From Parasphingorhabdus flavimaris (GTDB lineage: Bacteria; Pseudomonadota; Alphaproteobacteria; Sphingomonadales; Sphingomonadaceae), in NCBI RefSeq assembly GCF_013371215.1, contig NZ_JABWMH010000004.1, positions 62,001-126,000 of the forward strand: a stretch of DNA of 64,000 bases, given 5' to 3'. The position numbers were made by a program, and so were the translations under genes. Shown piece by piece: positions 62,187-64,000 of this stretch. Numbering within the stretch: the first letter of the stretch is position 1; each line of letters begins with the position of its first letter. Under the pieces are notes generated by a model. That model saw only the letters and a list, made by a program, of their open reading frames with translations, did not search any database and was not told the DNA's origin.

Positions 62187-63121
62187 TCGGTCCCGAGATG
62201 CTGCCGGCCGGCTGCGGCGGCTTTTTCGACCTGACGCTGGCGTTCGCGGTAGCGGGCGCGCTGTTCGTCGCTCCTCTGGTCGATGCAATGCGGACAGGCT
62301 TCGCCGGGAATATAGTCCGGTGATGCGCGGTCAGCAGCGTTGAGCGGCATCCGGCAGGCATAGCATTGGCCATAATCGGCTTCGCGCAATCCGTGACCGA
62401 CGGCGACCCTCTGGTCGAACAGGAAACAGTCGCCCTGCCACAGGCTTTCGGTTTCGGGGACATGTTCGAGATATTTGAGGATTCCGCCCTTGAGATGCTG
62501 GACATCTTTGAAGCCCTGCGCCTTCACATAGGCGGTCGCCTTTTCACAGCGGATGCCGCCGGTGCAGAACATGGCGATCTTCGGAGCCTTCTGCGAATCC
62601 TGTCGCAATTTCTCCGAAAAATCGTCGAACCAGGCAGGAAAGTCGCGGAAGCTTTCGGTGTTCGGATTGATCGCGCCGTCAAAGCTGCCGATCGCCACCT
62701 CATAGGCGTTGCGCGTGTCGATCACGATCGTGTCGGGATCGGCGATCAGGTCGTTCCAGTCGGTCGGCTCGACATAAGCGCCCTTTTCGGTTGCGGCATC
62801 GACGCCCTCGACGCCCATCGAGACGATTTCCTTCTTCAGCCGCACCTTCATCCGCAGGAAGGGCATCGTGCTGGCTTCGGAATATTTGACCTCGAGATCG
62901 GCAAAGCGGGGCAGCGAGCGCAAGCCGTCGATCACCGCGTATATCGCGTCGGGCGCACCGGCAATCGTGCCGTTCATTCCCTCCCCGGCCAGCAATATCG
63001 TGCCTTTCAGGCCATGGTCTTCGCAGAGCGGGAGGACCTGCATGCGCAGCGCAGCAGGATCGTCGACCACGGCAAAATGATAGAGCGCGGCGACTTTTAC
63101 AGGAGTTGGAGATTCGGTCAT
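62183..63121 (-). CDS. trhO: tRNA 5-hydroxyuridine synthase TrhO (rhodanese-like)
   Basis: A 312-residue TrhO/YceA protein, which hydroxylates U34 of tRNAs in an oxygen-dependent way. The N-terminal domain is VKVAALYHFAVVDD with LAGEGMNGTIAG near 44. The rhodanese domain has IDTRNAYEVAIGSFDGA near 134 and the catalytic Cys in FCTGGIRCEKAT (C186, with C192). The C-terminal Cys-rich zinc-like region is CYACRMPL and CPHCIDQR, then a basic coiled tail. Coupled to the downstream GST gene. Confidence 0.94.
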   Translation of the reverse strand: MTESPTPVKVAALYHFAVVDDPAALRMQVLPLCEDHGLKGTILLAGEGMNGTIAGAPDAIYAVIDGLRSLPRFADLEVKYSEASTMPFLRMKVRLKKEIVSMGVEGVDAATEKGAYVEPTDWNDLIADPDTIVIDTRNAYEVAIGSFDGAINPNTESFRDFPAWFDDFSEKLRQDSQKAPKIAMFCTGGIRCEKATAYVKAQGFKDVQHLKGGILKYLEHVPETESLWQGDCFLFDQRVAVGHGLREADYGQCYACRMPLNAADRASPDYIPGEACPHCIDQRSDEQRARYRERQRQVEKAAAAGRQHLGTE

Positions 63122-63201
63122 GGGAGCGCATATAGGGCGGACGGGCAGGAAATTCCAACCCGGCGACTTGCATCATCTGCGTGTTCATCGCATAGCGAGC
63201 C

Positions 63202-63930
63202 ATGGTTCCCCTTCTGTTCGCCAATCACCGCTTTGATATCGTCGCGCCTGCGGCGCTCTACTGGCCGGCCAGAAATGCGCTGCTGGTGGCCGACCTCCAT
63301 CTCGAAAAAGCGAGCTTTTATGCGCGTCAGGGGCAGATGCTGCCGCCTTATGACAGCCAGGCAACGCTGGCCGAACTGGCGGAACTGGTGGACGAAACCG
63401 GGGCGACCACGGTTTTCTGCCTCGGCGACAATTATCATGATGGCGAAGGCGAGGCGCGGCTCGAACCGGAGGCGGCGAGGCGGCTGGTGACGATGACCGG
63501 CGCGCTGGAGTGGGTCTGGATCACCGGCAATCACGACCGTGACGTAGCGGGCACGTGGGGCGGGCAGGTGGTTGACGAATGGACCGGCGAGGGGCTCGCG
63601 CTCCGCCACGAGGCCAGCGCCGACAGCCTATTGCCCGAGATATCGGGCCATTATCACCCCAAATATCGCGTTGCCGTGCGCGGCCGCCATGTTTCGCGAC
63701 GCTGCTTCGTCAGAGGCCGCCATCATCTGATCATGCCCGCTTTCGGTGCACTGACTGGCGGCATGGCGGCACAGGATGCGGTGATCGAGGCCTGCGTCGG
63801 CGGTCCGGCCGAGGCGATTATCGGTCTCAAGCAGCAGCCGGTGCGATTCCCGCTGCCGTTTCGGGACATCGGCATCGAAAGGATCGATCAACCGCAGCTC
63901 GCATTGCCTCTGGCCACCACCGACCGCTGA
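63202..63930 (+). CDS. pdeM: Ligase-associated DNA damage response endonuclease PdeM
   Basis: A 242-residue calcineurin-like metallophosphoesterase of the PdeM group. Metal-binding motifs are LVADLHLEK near 29 (D, H), FCLGDNYHD near 74 (GD), WITGNHDRD near 111 (GNHD) and EISGHYHPKY near 150 (GHYH). Members cleave DNA and are associated with an ATP-dependent ligase, an exonuclease and the DEXH helicase. Here the helicase lies about 5 kb upstream, separated by two proteases, an outer-membrane protein, a GST and trhO. Confidence 0.92.
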   Translation: MVPLLFANHRFDIVAPAALYWPARNALLVADLHLEKASFYARQGQMLPPYDSQATLAELAELVDETGATTVFCLGDNYHDGEGEARLEPEAARRLVTMTGALEWVWITGNHDRDVAGTWGGQVVDEWTGEGLALRHEASADSLLPEISGHYHPKYRVAVRGRHVSRRCFVRGRHHLIMPAFGALTGGMAAQDAVIEACVGGPAEAIIGLKQQPVRFPLPFRDIGIERIDQPQLALPLATTDR

Positions 63931-63947
63931 CTGCTAACGGCGCGGAC

Positions 63948-64000
63948 ATGGATCGATTCGCACCTTATCGCGCGCAACTGGACGCGCTGGAAACAGCAGG
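63948..64000 (+). CDS. Start of an unidentified gene, cut by the window end
   Basis: ATG 63948 opens a frame reading MDRFAPYRAQLDALETA before the window ends, 17 bases after the pdeM stop. The opening resembles that of alpha-oxoamine synthase/aminotransferase-type proteins, but 17 residues cannot settle identity. Confidence 0.4.
   Translation, partial: MDRFAPYRAQLDALETA

Overview
The window looks like a chromosomal stretch of an alphaproteobacterium of the order Sphingomonadales (Sphingorhabdus/Sphingopyxis-like; the genus is my inference). Pointers are GapR (DUF2312), DivK with DUF3572, a MipZ-type ATPase, the ligase-associated helicase/PdeM pair, zinc-free L33 and L36, TonB-dependent iron uptake, and short palindromic repeats that read LRQAQHER when translated, which I associate with sphingomonads. 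No rRNA, CRISPR array, transposase, integrase or phage gene is seen. There is one tRNA, tRNA-Ser(GGA).

Layout. 0-4 kb: a Zur/Fur-family regulator, dxs, a HAD nucleotidase and dapD. 4-9.3 kb (minus strand): DUF1244, gapR, a YbjQ protein, then yebC-DUF3147-ruvC-ruvA-ruvB. The ruv genes are separated by palindromic repeats, and a GIY-YIG nuclease gene bounded by a perfect 29-bp inverted repeat lies between ruvA and ruvB. 9.3-14.5 kb: pyk, a HAD phosphatase, rpmJ, galE, a DUF4136 lipoprotein and an M14 carboxypeptidase. 14.5-21.5 kb: a TetR repressor divergent from a complete RND efflux operon. 21.5-27.6 kb (minus): a seven-gene iron operon, exbB-exbD-tonB-TonB receptor-piuC-ferric reductase-like-PepSY, behind a good Fur-like box. 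28-33.8 kb: tRNA-Ser, two tandem cyclophilin-like exported proteins separated by palindromes, alanine dehydrogenase, an SDR, a small DUF5818-like protein and a GNAT. 33.8-38.1 kb (minus): rnd-lptC-lptA-lptB-rpoN. 38.3-43.2 kb: a DUF4870-like membrane protein, a double cold-shock protein and a large serine-protease autotransporter. 43.5-54.4 kb: dps, a GDT1 homologue, rpmG, divK, DUF3572, HAD, ridA, a glycerophosphodiesterase, a FemAB-like protein, a Sel1 protein, panC, mipZ, a membrane J protein, a phosphohexomutase, two tiny tandem membrane peptides and DUF1801. 54.4-64 kb: an AI-2E family permease, the ligase-associated DEXH helicase, two tandem two-lobed aspartyl proteases, a predicted outer-membrane protein, a GST, trhO and pdeM, then the first codons of another gene.

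The most unusual layer is repetitive. At least six families of short palindromic or paired inverted repeats (labelled A-F below) sit in intergenic gaps, and one copy lies in frame inside the helicase gene. The GIY-YIG gene framed by family A copies is the best candidate for an undescribed system: a nuclease possibly linked to palindrome movement, analogous in layout to REP/RAYT pairs. Second is the pair of 38- and 40-residue membrane peptides at 53.4-53.7 kb. All functional statements rest on reading motifs and gene order by eye; no database search was run.
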